From positions 1 to 42,764 of the forward strand of contig JAHHQU010000015.1 of assembly GCA_020026225.1 (NCBI GenBank): 42,764 nucleotides of DNA, in the 5' to 3' direction. The translations under genes were made by a program, and so were the position numbers. This DNA comes from Phocaeicola sp. GTDB taxonomy: Bacteria; Bacteroidota; Bacteroidia; Bacteroidales; Bacteroidaceae. Positions 1-8,414 of this stretch are shown here, piece after piece; position 1 is the first letter of the stretch; each line of letters begins with the position of its first letter. The notes beneath the pieces are model-generated. The model searched no databases, had not been told where the DNA came from, and saw only the letters and a list, made by a program, of their open reading frames with translations.

Positions 1-138
1 CAAAACTACAATCAAACCCTAGGCTATGCAATGTGTATTTCTTCGGATGCTTACATTTCTATCTCCTCGGTGGTTTCAGGGTATCGGATGTTCGGCCGTT
101 GGAACTCGCAGACAAAGACTTGGAAGAAAGGGTAGGTA
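1..138 (+). CDS. 3' end of an unidentified protein (partial)
   Basis: Frame 1 is open from the window edge for 45 codons to a TAG at 136-138, reading ...LGYAMCISSDAYISIS...NSQTKTWKKG. I do not recognise it with confidence. The pattern resembles the C-terminal strand of Sfp-type phosphopantetheinyl transferases, and such a gene is a plausible neighbour of manA, but that is a guess. Frame 3 is also open (3-191), so the reading frame itself is uncertain. No terminator separates it clearly from manA; a promoter for manA lies at 269-276. Confidence 0.3.
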
Positions 139-268
139 AGAGAATATTCGGCAGGAAACGGACGAATAAAGATAGAAAAACTCTTTTTTAGGCCTGTATC
201 ATTATCGAAAATGCAAAAAAAGAGGTAATTATCGTTGAAATTGATTTACTTATGCCGTTTTTTTTCTC

Positions 269-276
269 TATTTTTG
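269..276 (+). promoter_or_regulatory. Bacteroidota -7 element upstream of manA
   Basis: TATTTTTG matches the TAnnTTTG consensus of the Bacteroidota housekeeping sigma factor. It is 31 bases before the manA ATG, giving an expected start near 283. A TTG-containing stretch lies near 241-244. Confidence 0.5.
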
Positions 277-307
277 CTATTAAGTTTAAAATCTAAAACA
301 AAAGACT

Positions 308-1279
308 ATGTATCCATTAAAATTTCAACCGATTCTGAAGTCTACCATTTGGGGTGGCGATAAAATCATTCCGTTCAAACACCTTGATTGCCAGCAGGCT
401 CAAGTAGGTGAAAGCTGGGAAATATCTGACGTTCCAGGTGACGAATCTGTAGTAGCTGACGGAGCTGATGCAGGTAAGAATCTGACTCAGATGGTAAACG
501 AATATAAAGGAGCTTTGGTTGGTGAAGCTAATTACGAACGTTTCAATGGCAAGTTCCCATTGCTTATCAAGTTCATTGATGCACAAGATGACCTTTCTAT
601 TCAGGTACATCCAAACGATGAATTGGCTAAAAAACGTCACAATTCAATGGGTAAGACCGAAATGTGGTATGTTATTGGCAACGATGGCGGCAAAGCACAT
701 TTGCGTTCAGGCTTGAGCAAGGAAATCACTCCAGAACAGTACTCACAGATGATTGCAGACAACACCATCTGCGATGCTTTGTCTGACTATGCTGTAAATC
801 CAGGTGATGTGTTCTTCTTGCCGGCTGGCCGTATCCACAGCATTGGTGCAGGATGTTTCATCGCTGAAATCCAGCAGACTTCAAACATCACTTACCGTAT
901 CTACGATTTCAATCGTAAGGATAAGAATGGTAATACCCGTGAATTGCATACAGAACTTTCAAAGGACGCTATCGATTATTCAGTAGAATCTGACTATCGT
1001 ACCAACTATACTCCGAAGAAAGATGAACCAGTAGAATTGGTTACTTGCCCTTACTTCACTACTTCAGTTTATGACTTGACAGAAAACATGACGATGGATT
1101 ATAGTGAATTGGATTCATTTGTAATCTATATCTGTATGGAAGGTTCTGCTAAGGTAACCGATAACGAAGGTAACGAAGTAGCCATGAAGGCCGGTGAATC
1201 TGTTCTGTTCCCTGCTACAACCAAGACTCTTCAGGTAGTTCCAGAAGGACAGGTTAAATTCCTTGAAACTTACGTATAA
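308..1279 (+). CDS. manA: Mannose-6-phosphate isomerase, type I (cupin)
   Basis: Cytosolic zinc enzyme that interconverts mannose 6-phosphate and fructose 6-phosphate, feeding mannose into glycolysis and GDP-mannose synthesis. The 323-residue length fits the short bacterial type I class. Visible motifs are QVHPNDE (99-105), GKTEMWYVI (115-123) and PAGRIHSIGAG (172-182); the expected zinc ligands are Gln99, His101, Glu118 and His177. IQQTSNITYRIYD (188-200) is also typical of the family. The ATG at 308 is the first start after the -7 element and begins directly with the conserved MYPLKFQPI. The next gene is a secreted alpha-mannosidase, so the pair makes sense as release and then catabolism of mannose, although a terminator lies between them. 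Confidence 0.93.
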   Translation: MYPLKFQPILKSTIWGGDKIIPFKHLDCQQAQVGESWEISDVPGDESVVADGADAGKNLTQMVNEYKGALVGEANYERFNGKFPLLIKFIDAQDDLSIQVHPNDELAKKRHNSMGKTEMWYVIGNDGGKAHLRSGLSKEITPEQYSQMIADNTICDALSDYAVNPGDVFFLPAGRIHSIGAGCFIAEIQQTSNITYRIYDFNRKDKNGNTRELHTELSKDAIDYSVESDYRTNYTPKKDEPVELVTCPYFTTSVYDLTENMTMDYSELDSFVIYICMEGSAKVTDNEGNEVAMKAGESVLFPATTKTLQVVPEGQVKFLETYV

Positions 1280-1307
1280 TCCGTGACGGATACGTTTACA
1301 TAATTGG

Positions 1308-1360
1308 AATATCCGCATCGTGCCATCTGCTACAGATGAATACCCTGCGGATATTTTTAT
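1308..1360 (+). terminator. Terminator after manA
   Basis: A 10-bp stem AATATCCGCA/TGCGGATATT (1308-1317 and 1346-1355) is followed by a T-rich run. The loop holds a second hairpin CATCTG/CAGATG (1324-1329 and 1333-1338). Confidence 0.65.
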
Positions 1361-1407
1361 TTTACATCATACTTTAATTTACCTCTAATAATCCTAAGAA
1401 AAATAGA

Positions 1408-3606
1408 ATGAAAAAAACAGGTTTGTTTTTAACGCTTGCTTTAGCAGGCTCCTTCGCTGCTTGCACGTCAATTCAAAAGCAGGAAGGTCCGATTGACTAT
1501 ACTCAATATGTAAATCCGTTTATCGGTGCTGCTGATAACGGTCATACATTCCCTGGAGCCTGCCGTCCGTTCGGTATGGTACAGACTAGTCCTGTAACGG
1601 GGGCTGTAGGATGGAGATATTGTTCTGAATATGTTTATCGTGATTCCATCATTTGGGGCTTCACCCAGACACACTTGAACGGAACAGGTTGTATGGACTT
1701 GGGAGATATTTTGGTTATGCCGGTAACGGGTAATCGTCATCGCAGTTGGGATGGATACCGTAGCTCGTTCCGTAAATCTACCGAAAGCGCAACTCCTGGA
1801 TATTATACGGTTACTTTGGATGAACCGGGCGTAAAGGCAGAGTTAACGGCTACTGCCCATACAGCTTTGCATCGCTACACCTATCAGAAAGCAGATTCTG
1901 CTTCATTGCTGATTGACTTGCAGCATGCTCCTGCTTGGAATGAGAAACAGTACCATGCACAGGCTAAGTTCTGTGAGACCAAATGGGAAAACGATAGTAC
2001 GCTTGTAGGTCATGTCAAGAATACGGTATGGGTAGATCAAGAATATTTCTTCGTGATGCAGTTTAACCGTCCTTCTACAGGAAATTTCCAATTGCCGATG
2101 GGCAAGACAGAAAAGGGCCAGCGTATTGTAGCTTCATTTGACGTGAAGCCAAATGAGCAGTTGATGATGAAAGTGGCTCTTTCTACAACAAGTGTGGAAG
2201 GTGCTCGTGCAAACATGGAAGGTGAATTAGCAGGATGGGACTTTGAAGGTGTTCGTCAGGCTGCTAATAAAGACTGGAACCAATACTTAAGTCGTGTCAG
2301 TGTAGAAGGAACTGATGAACAGAAGACGAATTTCTATACATCTTTCTACCATACATTGATTCAGCCGAACGAGATTTCCGACTTGGACGGTCAGTATCGT
2401 AATGCAGCTGGAGAAGTGGTTAAGGCTACAGGAGGAAAATTCTATTCTACTTTCTCTTTGTGGGATACCTATCGTGCCGCTCATCCGTTCTATACATTGA
2501 TGGTTCCAGAAAGAGTAGACGGCTTCGTGAACTCATTGGTCGATCAGTTTGATGTTCAAGGCTTCCTGCCTATCTGGGCTTTATGGGGGCATGAAAACTA
2601 CTGTATGATTGGTAACCATGGTGTATCGGTTATCGCTGAGGCTTACGCTAAAGGCTTCCGTGGCTTTGATGCAGAACGTGCTTTCAACGCCATCAAGACC
2701 ACTCAGACCGTTTCGCATAAGTTGAAGTCAAATTGGGAAAATTATACGAAATATGGATATTTCCCAACCGACCTTACTGCTGCGGAATCAGTTTCGTCTA
2801 CGTTGGAAAGTGTTTATGACGATTATGCTGCTGCGGATATGGCAACCCGTATGGGCAAGAAGGACGATGCAGCTTATTTCGGCAACCGTTCTAATTACTA
2901 CAAGAACCTTTTTGACGCTTCTACCGGATTTATGCGTCCTAAGAATGCGGATGGAACTTGGAAAACTCCATTTAACCCGAGTGACGTGGCACATGCTGAA
3001 AGCAAAGGTGGTGACTATACAGAAGGTAACGCATGGCAGTATACTTGGCACGTGCAGCATGATGTACAGGGATTGATTGATCTTTTTGGCGGTGCTGACA
3101 AATTCTTGACCAAGTTGGATTCCTTGTTTACTTTGGAACTGAAAACAACTCAGGCCGATGTAACTGGTTTGATAGGTCAATATGCACACGGTAACGAACC
3201 TAGCCATCACGTGACTTATTTGTATGCGATGGCTGGCAAGCCAGAACGTACCCAGGAATTGGTTCGTCAGATTTTCGATACCCAGTATCGTCCGGAACCA
3301 GATGGATTGTGCGGTAATGACGATTGTGGTCAGATGTCTGCATGGTATATGTTCTCAGCTATGGGATTCTATCCTGTAGATCCTGTTAGCGGTGAATATG
3401 TATTTGGTGCTCCTCAGATGCCGAAAATCGTCTTGAATTTGCCGGAAGGAAAGACTTTCACTATCATAGCGGAAGGTTTGTCGGCTGAAAACAAATATGT
3501 AGGAAGCATTACATTGAATGGCAAACCATATACGGAAACGTTCATCCGTCATGAAGACATCTTGAAGGGTGGTGAATTGGTATATCAGATGGTCAGTAAA
3601 AAATAA
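1408..3606 (+). CDS. GH92 family alpha-mannosidase, lipoprotein
   Basis: Predicted exo-acting, calcium-dependent alpha-mannosidase of glycoside hydrolase family 92, a family expanded in gut Bacteroides for N-glycan and yeast mannan breakdown. The N-terminus is a lipoprotein signal with lipobox FAAC and Cys19. Family signatures follow in order: YVNPFIGAADNGHTFPGACRPFGM (residues about 33-56), GWRYCSEY, WGFTQTHLNGTGC, SLWDTYRAAHPFYTL, EGNAWQYTWHVQHD and GNDDCGQMSAWYMFSAMGFYPV. By family analogy Glu539 and the pair Asp638/Asp639 are candidate catalytic acid and base residues; I infer this from motif context. The 732-residue length is normal. No clear -7 element precedes it. Linkage specificity cannot be read from the sequence. 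Confidence 0.92.
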   Translation: MKKTGLFLTLALAGSFAACTSIQKQEGPIDYTQYVNPFIGAADNGHTFPGACRPFGMVQTSPVTGAVGWRYCSEYVYRDSIIWGFTQTHLNGTGCMDLGDILVMPVTGNRHRSWDGYRSSFRKSTESATPGYYTVTLDEPGVKAELTATAHTALHRYTYQKADSASLLIDLQHAPAWNEKQYHAQAKFCETKWENDSTLVGHVKNTVWVDQEYFFVMQFNRPSTGNFQLPMGKTEKGQRIVASFDVKPNEQLMMKVALSTTSVEGARANMEGELAGWDFEGVRQAANKDWNQYLSRVSVEGTDEQKTNFYTSFYHTLIQPNEISDLDGQYRNAAGEVVKATGGKFYSTFSLWDTYRAAHPFYTLMVPERVDGFVNSLVDQFDVQGFLPIWALWGHENYCMIGNHGVSVIAEAYAKGFRGFDAERAFNAIKTTQTVSHKLKSNWENYTKYGYFPTDLTAAESVSSTLESVYDDYAAADMATRMGKKDDAAYFGNRSNYYKNLFDASTGFMRPKNADGTWKTPFNPSDVAHAESKGGDYTEGNAWQYTWHVQHDVQGLIDLFGGADKFLTKLDSLFTLELKTTQADVTGLIGQYAHGNEPSHHVTYLYAMAGKPERTQELVRQIFDTQYRPEPDGLCGNDDCGQMSAWYMFSAMGFYPVDPVSGEYVFGAPQMPKIVLNLPEGKTFTIIAEGLSAENKYVGSITLNGKPYTETFIRHEDILKGGELVYQMVSKK

Positions 3607-3657
3607 GGAGCTGATTCAGAAAGGCCTATCCGGCTTTCCTTGATATAGCATATAAAT

Positions 3658-3700
3658 CGGTGCTGCATGTTGTTCGGACATGCAGCACCGTTCGTTTATT
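3658..3700 (+). terminator. Terminator after the GH92 gene
   Basis: A perfect 13-bp stem CGGTGCTGCATGT/ACATGCAGCACCG (3658-3670 and 3678-3690) with a 7-nt loop, followed by ttcgtttatt. Confidence 0.75.
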
Positions 3701-3990
3701 CCGGGTAGAAAGCAGGCAATGGATGCTTTTTTGCGTGAAGGGCAAGCCGTCGGGGCTGGGAAGGAAGGCTCTTTCTATCAAAGGAAATGCGTTGGTGAAT
3801 CTCATGATGCGAACAGGTGCAAGAGAGGAGATTTTCTCGTTGGGCGGTTTTCTCTTCTTCCGACTTCTTCCAACTCTATGGGGAAGGTTTTGGCCTGAAC
3901 GATAAATTTATACTGTAGAAAAGTGAAAGAATCTGAAAGTGTATTTTTTTATCAAATTCTGCAATAAAAATGTGGTTAGAATGAATAATT
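3701..3990. other. Gene-free stretch, function not seen
   Basis: About 290 bases between the GH92 terminator and the yceD promoter. Two overlapping open frames (3660-3905 and 3680-3898) run through it. Both begin inside the terminator hairpin and encode low-quality, Arg/Cys-rich peptides, so I do not call them. The first 200 bases are markedly more G-rich than other spacers here and could be the remnant of a decayed gene. Confidence 0.4.
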
Positions 3991-3995
3991 CTTTA

Positions 3996-4003
3996 TATCT
4001 TTG
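3996..4003 (+). promoter_or_regulatory. -7 element for the yceD-rpmF unit
   Basis: TATCTTTG followed by C, a strong match to TAnnTTTG, 26 bases upstream of the proposed TTG start of yceD. Confidence 0.6.
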
Positions 4004-4029
4004 CCAACCGATTTATATAGTATTGCGAA

Positions 4030-4602
4030 TTGGAAAAGCTTAATATATATAATGTGGAACTGAAGAATATGCGCGAAAGCACAGCTTCTTATGATTATCA
4101 TATTGATAACCAGTTCTTTGCAGATATCGATGCTCCTCAGATTCAAAAAGGTGAGTTGGATGTCCAGCTTACTGTGAAAAAGGGTATCGGTGTCTTCGTT
4201 CTTGATTTCCATACGGAAGGTGTGGCGTATGTACCATGTGATCGTTGTTTGGATGATATGGAGATTCCAGTGGACACAGATAACACCTTGAAGGTGAAAT
4301 TAGGTCCGGAAGCTTCTGACGAGAATGATGAATTTATCACCGTATCAGAAATGGATGGATTTGTCAATGTGGCATGGTTCATTTATGAATTTATCGCACT
4401 GAGTCTCCCTATTCAACATGTACATGCTCCCGGTGAATGCAATGAGTCGATGATTGAAGCACTCAGCAAGTACCTGCGTACGGACGGAGACGAAACGGAG
4501 GATTTGGATGAACTCCCTGACGATGAGTCCGGTGATTTTGAAAAAGACAGTGAAATCGATCCGAGATGGAACGAATTGAAGAAAATATTAAATAATAATT
4601 AA
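4030..4602 (+). CDS. yceD: DUF177 / YceD family protein
   Basis: Conserved DUF177 (YceD) protein of 190 residues, encoded directly upstream of ribosomal protein L32 in many bacteria; the family is linked to 23S rRNA accumulation or processing, and the precise activity is unsettled. The signature VPCDRCLDDM places Cys70 and Cys73, followed by a conserved NVAWFIYEFIALSLPI block, HAPGEC, and an acidic tail ending DPRWNELKKIL. The start is a TTG at 4030: it lies 26 bases after the -7 element and gives the expected N-terminus, while the first in-frame ATG (about codon 14) would cut into the conserved region. The gap to rpmF is 16 bases, indicating one operon. Confidence 0.88.
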   Translation: MEKLNIYNVELKNMRESTASYDYHIDNQFFADIDAPQIQKGELDVQLTVKKGIGVFVLDFHTEGVAYVPCDRCLDDMEIPVDTDNTLKVKLGPEASDENDEFITVSEMDGFVNVAWFIYEFIALSLPIQHVHAPGECNESMIEALSKYLRTDGDETEDLDELPDDESGDFEKDSEIDPRWNELKKILNNN

Positions 4603-4618
4603 ATAAAGTTTTAGTAAA

Positions 4619-4804
4619 ATGGCACATCCAAAAAGAAGACAATCAAAAACAAGAACTGCTAAGAGAAGAACTCACGATAAGGCAGTTGCTCCTACATTGG
4701 CTATCTGCCCTAACTGCGGCGAATGGCATGTTTATCACACAGTTTGTGGAGCTTGCGGTTATTATAGAGGTAAATTAGCAATCGAAAAAGAAGCAGCTCT
4801 TTAA
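4619..4804 (+). CDS. rpmF: 50S ribosomal protein L32
   Basis: 61-residue ribosomal protein bL32 of the large subunit. The basic N-terminus MAHPKRRQSKTRTAKRR is diagnostic. This is the zinc-binding form, with CPNC (30-33) and CGAC (43-46). It follows yceD closely, the classic yceD-rpmF arrangement. In many bacteria plsX comes next; here plsX is absent and fabH follows after a terminator-like hairpin. Confidence 0.97.
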   Translation: MAHPKRRQSKTRTAKRRTHDKAVAPTLAICPNCGEWHVYHTVCGACGYYRGKLAIEKEAAL

Positions 4805-4853
4805 TTTGAGCAACTTCAATTGTGAACATCTTTGTGTGTTCTAAATAAGGGAA

Positions 4854-4894
4854 TAAAGCCGGAGAGCCTTTCGGCTCGCCGGCTTTACTTTTTT
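4854..4894 (+). terminator. Terminator between rpmF and fabH
   Basis: TAAAGCCGG/CCGGCTTTA (4854-4862 and 4879-4887) encloses a GAGCC/GGCTC inner stem and is followed by a run of six T. The run ends about 25 bases before the fabH start, so fabH must rely on readthrough or a promoter I cannot see. Confidence 0.75.
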
Positions 4895-4919
4895 AGGGTT
4901 ACACAACTAAAAGCTTGAA

Positions 4920-5924
4920 ATGATGGAAAAAATTAATGCTGTAATCACAGGTGTAGGTGGATATGTCCCTGATTATGTCCTTACTAACGAGGAATTGTCA
5001 AGGCTGGTTGACACTAACGATGAGTGGATTATGACCCGTATCGGGGTGAAGGAAAGACGTATCTTGAACGAAGAAGGTTTGGGTACTTCTTATATGGCAC
5101 GTAAGGCTGCAAAACAGCTGATGCAGAAAACAAATTCCGATCCTGAATCTATCGACTGTGTTATCGTATCAACAACAACCCCTGACTATCATTTCCCTTC
5201 TACAGCTTCTATTATCATAGACAAACTTGGATTGAAGAATGCATATGCTTTTGACCTGCAGGCCGCTTGTTGCGGATTCCTGTATGCCATGGAAACAGCA
5301 GCGAACATGATTCAGTCTGGCAGACACAAGAAAATCATCGTTGTGGGTGCCGACAAGATGTCATCTATGGTAGACTACTACGACCGTGCTACTTGTCCAA
5401 TCTTTGGTGATGGTGCAGCCGCTTGTATGTTTGAAGCCACTACAGAAGATGTTGGTGTTATGGATTCTATCCTTCGTACAGATGGTAAAGGACTTCCTTT
5501 CCTTCACATGAAAGCCGGTGGTTCTGTTTGTCCTCCTTCTTATTTTACTGTGGACAATAAGATGCACTACTTATATCAGGAAGGTAGAACTGTATTTAAA
5601 TATGCTGTTTCTTACATGTCGGATGTTACAGAAGAAATCGCGAAACGTAACGGTTTGAATAAGGATAATATCAATTGGATTGTTCCTCATCAGGCTAATT
5701 TGCGTATCATTGATGCTGTAGCTTCTCGTTTGGAAGTTCCAAGAGAACAGGTGATGATTAATATCCAGCGTTATGGTAATACCAGCGCAGGTACCTTGCC
5801 TCTCTGTCTTTGGGATTACGAAAAACACTTGAAAAAAGGTGATAACTTGATATTTACTGCTTTCGGTGCAGGATTTACCTGGGGAGCAGTTTATGTGAAG
5901 TGGGGATACGACGGTAACAAATAA
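4920..5924 (+). CDS. fabH: Beta-ketoacyl-ACP synthase III
   Basis: Condenses acetyl-CoA (or a branched acyl-CoA primer) with malonyl-ACP to start type II fatty-acid synthesis. The 334 residues show the full catalytic triad: Cys117 in LQAACCGFLYAM, His257 in IVPHQANLRII and Asn287 in YGNTSAGTLPL. GDGAAACMFE and the C-terminal FGAGFTWGA are also typical. The residue after the catalytic Cys is a second Cys, where Ala or Ser is common. The ATG at 4920 is immediately followed by a second Met codon, so the start could be one codon later. Primer preference cannot be decided from sequence; Bacteroidales make many branched chains. Confidence 0.95.
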   Translation: MMEKINAVITGVGGYVPDYVLTNEELSRLVDTNDEWIMTRIGVKERRILNEEGLGTSYMARKAAKQLMQKTNSDPESIDCVIVSTTTPDYHFPSTASIIIDKLGLKNAYAFDLQAACCGFLYAMETAANMIQSGRHKKIIVVGADKMSSMVDYYDRATCPIFGDGAAACMFEATTEDVGVMDSILRTDGKGLPFLHMKAGGSVCPPSYFTVDNKMHYLYQEGRTVFKYAVSYMSDVTEEIAKRNGLNKDNINWIVPHQANLRIIDAVASRLEVPREQVMINIQRYGNTSAGTLPLCLWDYEKHLKKGDNLIFTAFGAGFTWGAVYVKWGYDGNK

Positions 5925-6040
5925 GATATTGAGAAGTCAAAACATATAGATAACTCCGTTTTCCGGACGGGTGGGTAGCGTTTGCCACCTCACAATTTGA
6001 GGACGTTATGCGGATTTATCATGAAATTATTACACATATG

Positions 6041-6075
6041 GAAAAAACGCATCCCAATACGGTGCGTTTTTTCGT
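6041..6075 (+). terminator. Terminator between fabH and era
   Basis: GAAAAAACGCA/TGCGTTTTTTC (6041-6051 and 6063-6073), an 11-bp stem with an 11-nt loop whose 3' arm provides the T-run. It ends about 25 bases before the era start. Confidence 0.65.
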
Positions 6076-6097
6076 ATCTAAACCTAAATAGCTGATT

Positions 6098-6979
6098 ATG
6101 CACAAAGCCGGATTTGTTAATATCGTAGGTAACCCGAATGTGGGAAAGTCTACGTTGATGAATTTGTTGGTTGGCGAGCGAATCTCTATCGCTACGTTCA
6201 AGGCGCAGACTACGCGTCATCGCATTATGGGTATCCTGAACACAGAGGATATGCAGATTGTGTTCTCAGATACTCCGGGGGTATTAAAACCTAATTATAA
6301 GCTTCAGGAGTCTATGCTGAACTTTTCAGAATCGGCACTCGTGGATGCTGACATCTTGCTGTATGTAACTGATACGGTAGAAAAACCTGAGAAAAACGCC
6401 GACTTTATGGAGAAAGTGCGTAATCTGGAGGTTCCGGTTCTTCTGTTGATCAATAAGATTGACTTAAGTAATCAAGAAGATCTTACGAAAATGGTGGAAG
6501 AATGGCATGAAATGCTGCCGAAGGCTGAAATCATTCCTATTTCTGCAAAGGCTAAGTTCAATGTGGACGTGGTGATGAAGCGCATCAAGGAACTTCTACC
6601 GGAATCGGAAGCTTATTTTGGAAAAGACCAATGGACTGATAAACCTGCACGTTTCTTTGTGACTGAAATCATCCGTGAAAAGATTCTGTTGTATTACGAC
6701 AAAGAGATTCCTTATTCCGTGGAAGTCGTTGTAGAACAGTTTAAGGAGGATACCAAGAGTATTCATATCAATGCGGTCATTTATGTAGAGCGTGAATCAC
6801 AGAAGGGCATTATCATCGGTCATCAGGGCAAGGCTCTGAAAAAAGTCGCTTCTGAAGCACGTAAAACTTTGGAGCATTTCTTCCAAAAATCCATTTATCT
6901 GGAAACTTTCGTGAAAGTGGATAAGGATTGGAGAAGCTCTGACAAGGAATTGAAGAACTTTGGTTATCAATTAGATTAA
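6098..6979 (+). CDS. era: GTPase Era, 30S ribosome maturation factor
   Basis: Ras-like GTPase that binds the 3' end of 16S rRNA during 30S assembly. G1 is GNPNVGKS (11-18), G3 is DTPG (58-61) and G4 is NKID (119-122). The C-terminal KH domain has the RNA-binding GHQG loop (241-244) in GIIIGHQGKALKKVASEAR. The 293-residue length is normal. The ATG at 6098 opens directly onto the G-domain (MHKAGFVNIVGNPNVGKS), as in other Bacteroidales. It is followed after 34 bases by der, a second ribosome-assembly GTPase, so the two are probably co-transcribed. Confidence 0.96.
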   Translation: MHKAGFVNIVGNPNVGKSTLMNLLVGERISIATFKAQTTRHRIMGILNTEDMQIVFSDTPGVLKPNYKLQESMLNFSESALVDADILLYVTDTVEKPEKNADFMEKVRNLEVPVLLLINKIDLSNQEDLTKMVEEWHEMLPKAEIIPISAKAKFNVDVVMKRIKELLPESEAYFGKDQWTDKPARFFVTEIIREKILLYYDKEIPYSVEVVVEQFKEDTKSIHINAVIYVERESQKGIIIGHQGKALKKVASEARKTLEHFFQKSIYLETFVKVDKDWRSSDKELKNFGYQLD

Positions 6980-7013
6980 TTACCGGCTGGGAAGCCGTAA
7001 ACAATTTTAAATT

Positions 7014-8327
7014 ATGGGAAATTTAGTAGCTATTGTGGGACGTCCCAATGTGGGAAAGTCGACACTGTTTAACCGTCTGACCCGTACGCGTCAGGCTATT
7101 GTTAATGAACAGGCCGGTACAACCCGTGACCGTCAGTATGGTAAGTCAGAATGGTTGGGAAAAGAGTTCTCTTTGGTAGATACCGGAGGATGGGTGGTAA
7201 ACTCGGATGACGTATTCGAAGAAGAGATTCGCAAGCAGGTTATCCTGGCCATGGAAGAAGCTGATGTCATCTTGTTCGTAGTGGACGTGGTGAATGGAGT
7301 AACCGATTTGGATATGGAAGTGGCTTCTATCTTGCGTCGCTCAAAGAAGCCAGTGCTGGTTGTTGCCAATAAAACAGATAATAACGATTTGCAATATAAT
7401 TCGGCTGAATTTTATTCATTAGGTCTGGGTGATCCATATTGTATTTCTGCTGTAAGCGGATATGGAACAGGTGATTTGCTCGACCTTGTGGTAAGTAAAT
7501 TCAGTAAGGATACTGATGAAATCATTGAAGAGGAGATTCCTCGCTTTGCGGTCGTAGGACGTCCAAATGCGGGCAAGTCTTCTATTGTGAATGCATTTAT
7601 CGGTGAAAATCGTAACATCGTTACCGAAATTGCAGGTACGACTCGCGATTCAATCTATACACGTTATGACAAGTATGGATTCGATTTCTATTTGGTAGAT
7701 ACTGCAGGTATCCGTAAAAAGAATAAGGTGAACGAGGATTTGGAATACTATTCAGTATTGCGTTCTATCCGTTCTATCGAGAATTCGGATGTTTGTATTC
7801 TGATGCTGGATGCTACTCGTGGTATTGAAGGTCAGGATTTGAACATCTTCTCGTTGATTCAGCGTAATCAGAAGGGATTGGTTGTAGTAGTCAATAAATG
7901 GGACTTGATTGAAGAAAAGACTGCAAAGGTGATGAATACGTATGAAAATGCCATTCGTGAACGTCTGGCTCCTTTTACAGACTTTCCGATTATCTTTACG
8001 TCGGCATTGACCAAGCAGCGTATCTTCAAGGTGCTTGAATTGGCTCAGGAAGTATATAAAGCTCGTACAACACGTATTCCGACAGCTCGCTTGAATGAAG
8101 AGCTCTTGCCTTTGATAGAGGCTTATCCGCCACCATCAAATAAAGGAAAGTACATTAAAATCAAGTACGTTACCCAGTTGCCTAACACTCAGGTTCCATC
8201 GTTCGTATTTTTCGCGAATCTTCCACAGTATGTGAAGGAACCGTACAAGCGCTTTTTGGAAAACAAGATGCGTGAACGTTGGAAATTGTCGGGTACGCCT
8301 GTGAACATCTTTGTCAGACAGAAATAA
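7014..8327 (+). CDS. der: Double-domain GTPase Der (EngA), 50S assembly
   Basis: Tandem GTPase needed for 50S subunit assembly. The first G-domain has GRPNVGKS (9-16), DTGG and NKTD; the second has GRPNAGKS (182-189), DTAG and NKWD. A KH-like C-terminal domain ends with LSGTPVNIFVRQK, typical of the family. The 437-residue length is normal. A small CGGCT/AGCCG hairpin (6984-6997) lies in the 34-base gap after era but has no T-run and should not stop transcription. It is convergent with the mlaF/mlaE pair across a bidirectional terminator. Confidence 0.97.
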   Translation: MGNLVAIVGRPNVGKSTLFNRLTRTRQAIVNEQAGTTRDRQYGKSEWLGKEFSLVDTGGWVVNSDDVFEEEIRKQVILAMEEADVILFVVDVVNGVTDLDMEVASILRRSKKPVLVVANKTDNNDLQYNSAEFYSLGLGDPYCISAVSGYGTGDLLDLVVSKFSKDTDEIIEEEIPRFAVVGRPNAGKSSIVNAFIGENRNIVTEIAGTTRDSIYTRYDKYGFDFYLVDTAGIRKKNKVNEDLEYYSVLRSIRSIENSDVCILMLDATRGIEGQDLNIFSLIQRNQKGLVVVVNKWDLIEEKTAKVMNTYENAIRERLAPFTDFPIIFTSALTKQRIFKVLELAQEVYKARTTRIPTARLNEELLPLIEAYPPPSNKGKYIKIKYVTQLPNTQVPSFVFFANLPQYVKEPYKRFLENKMRERWKLSGTPVNIFVRQK

Positions 8328-8346
8328 ACCTTGATGGATATGCAAT

Positions 8347-8381
8347 AAAAAAGGGACGAATCTTACGATTCGTCCCTTTTT
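8347..8381. terminator. Bidirectional terminator between der and mlaF
   Basis: AAAAAGGGACGAATC/GATTCGTCCCTTTTT with loop TTAC (stem arms 8348-8362 and 8367-8381). The A and T runs on the flanks let it work on both strands, matching the convergent genes. Confidence 0.85.
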
Positions 8382-8414
8382 ATGTGTGTACCTCTTTCAC
8401 AGGAAGTGGATAGG

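Noticed and set aside
3660..3905. Two overlapping plus-strand frames of 72-81 codons after the GH92 gene
   Set aside because: Both begin in or next to the terminator hairpin and give Arg/Cys-rich peptides without family features.
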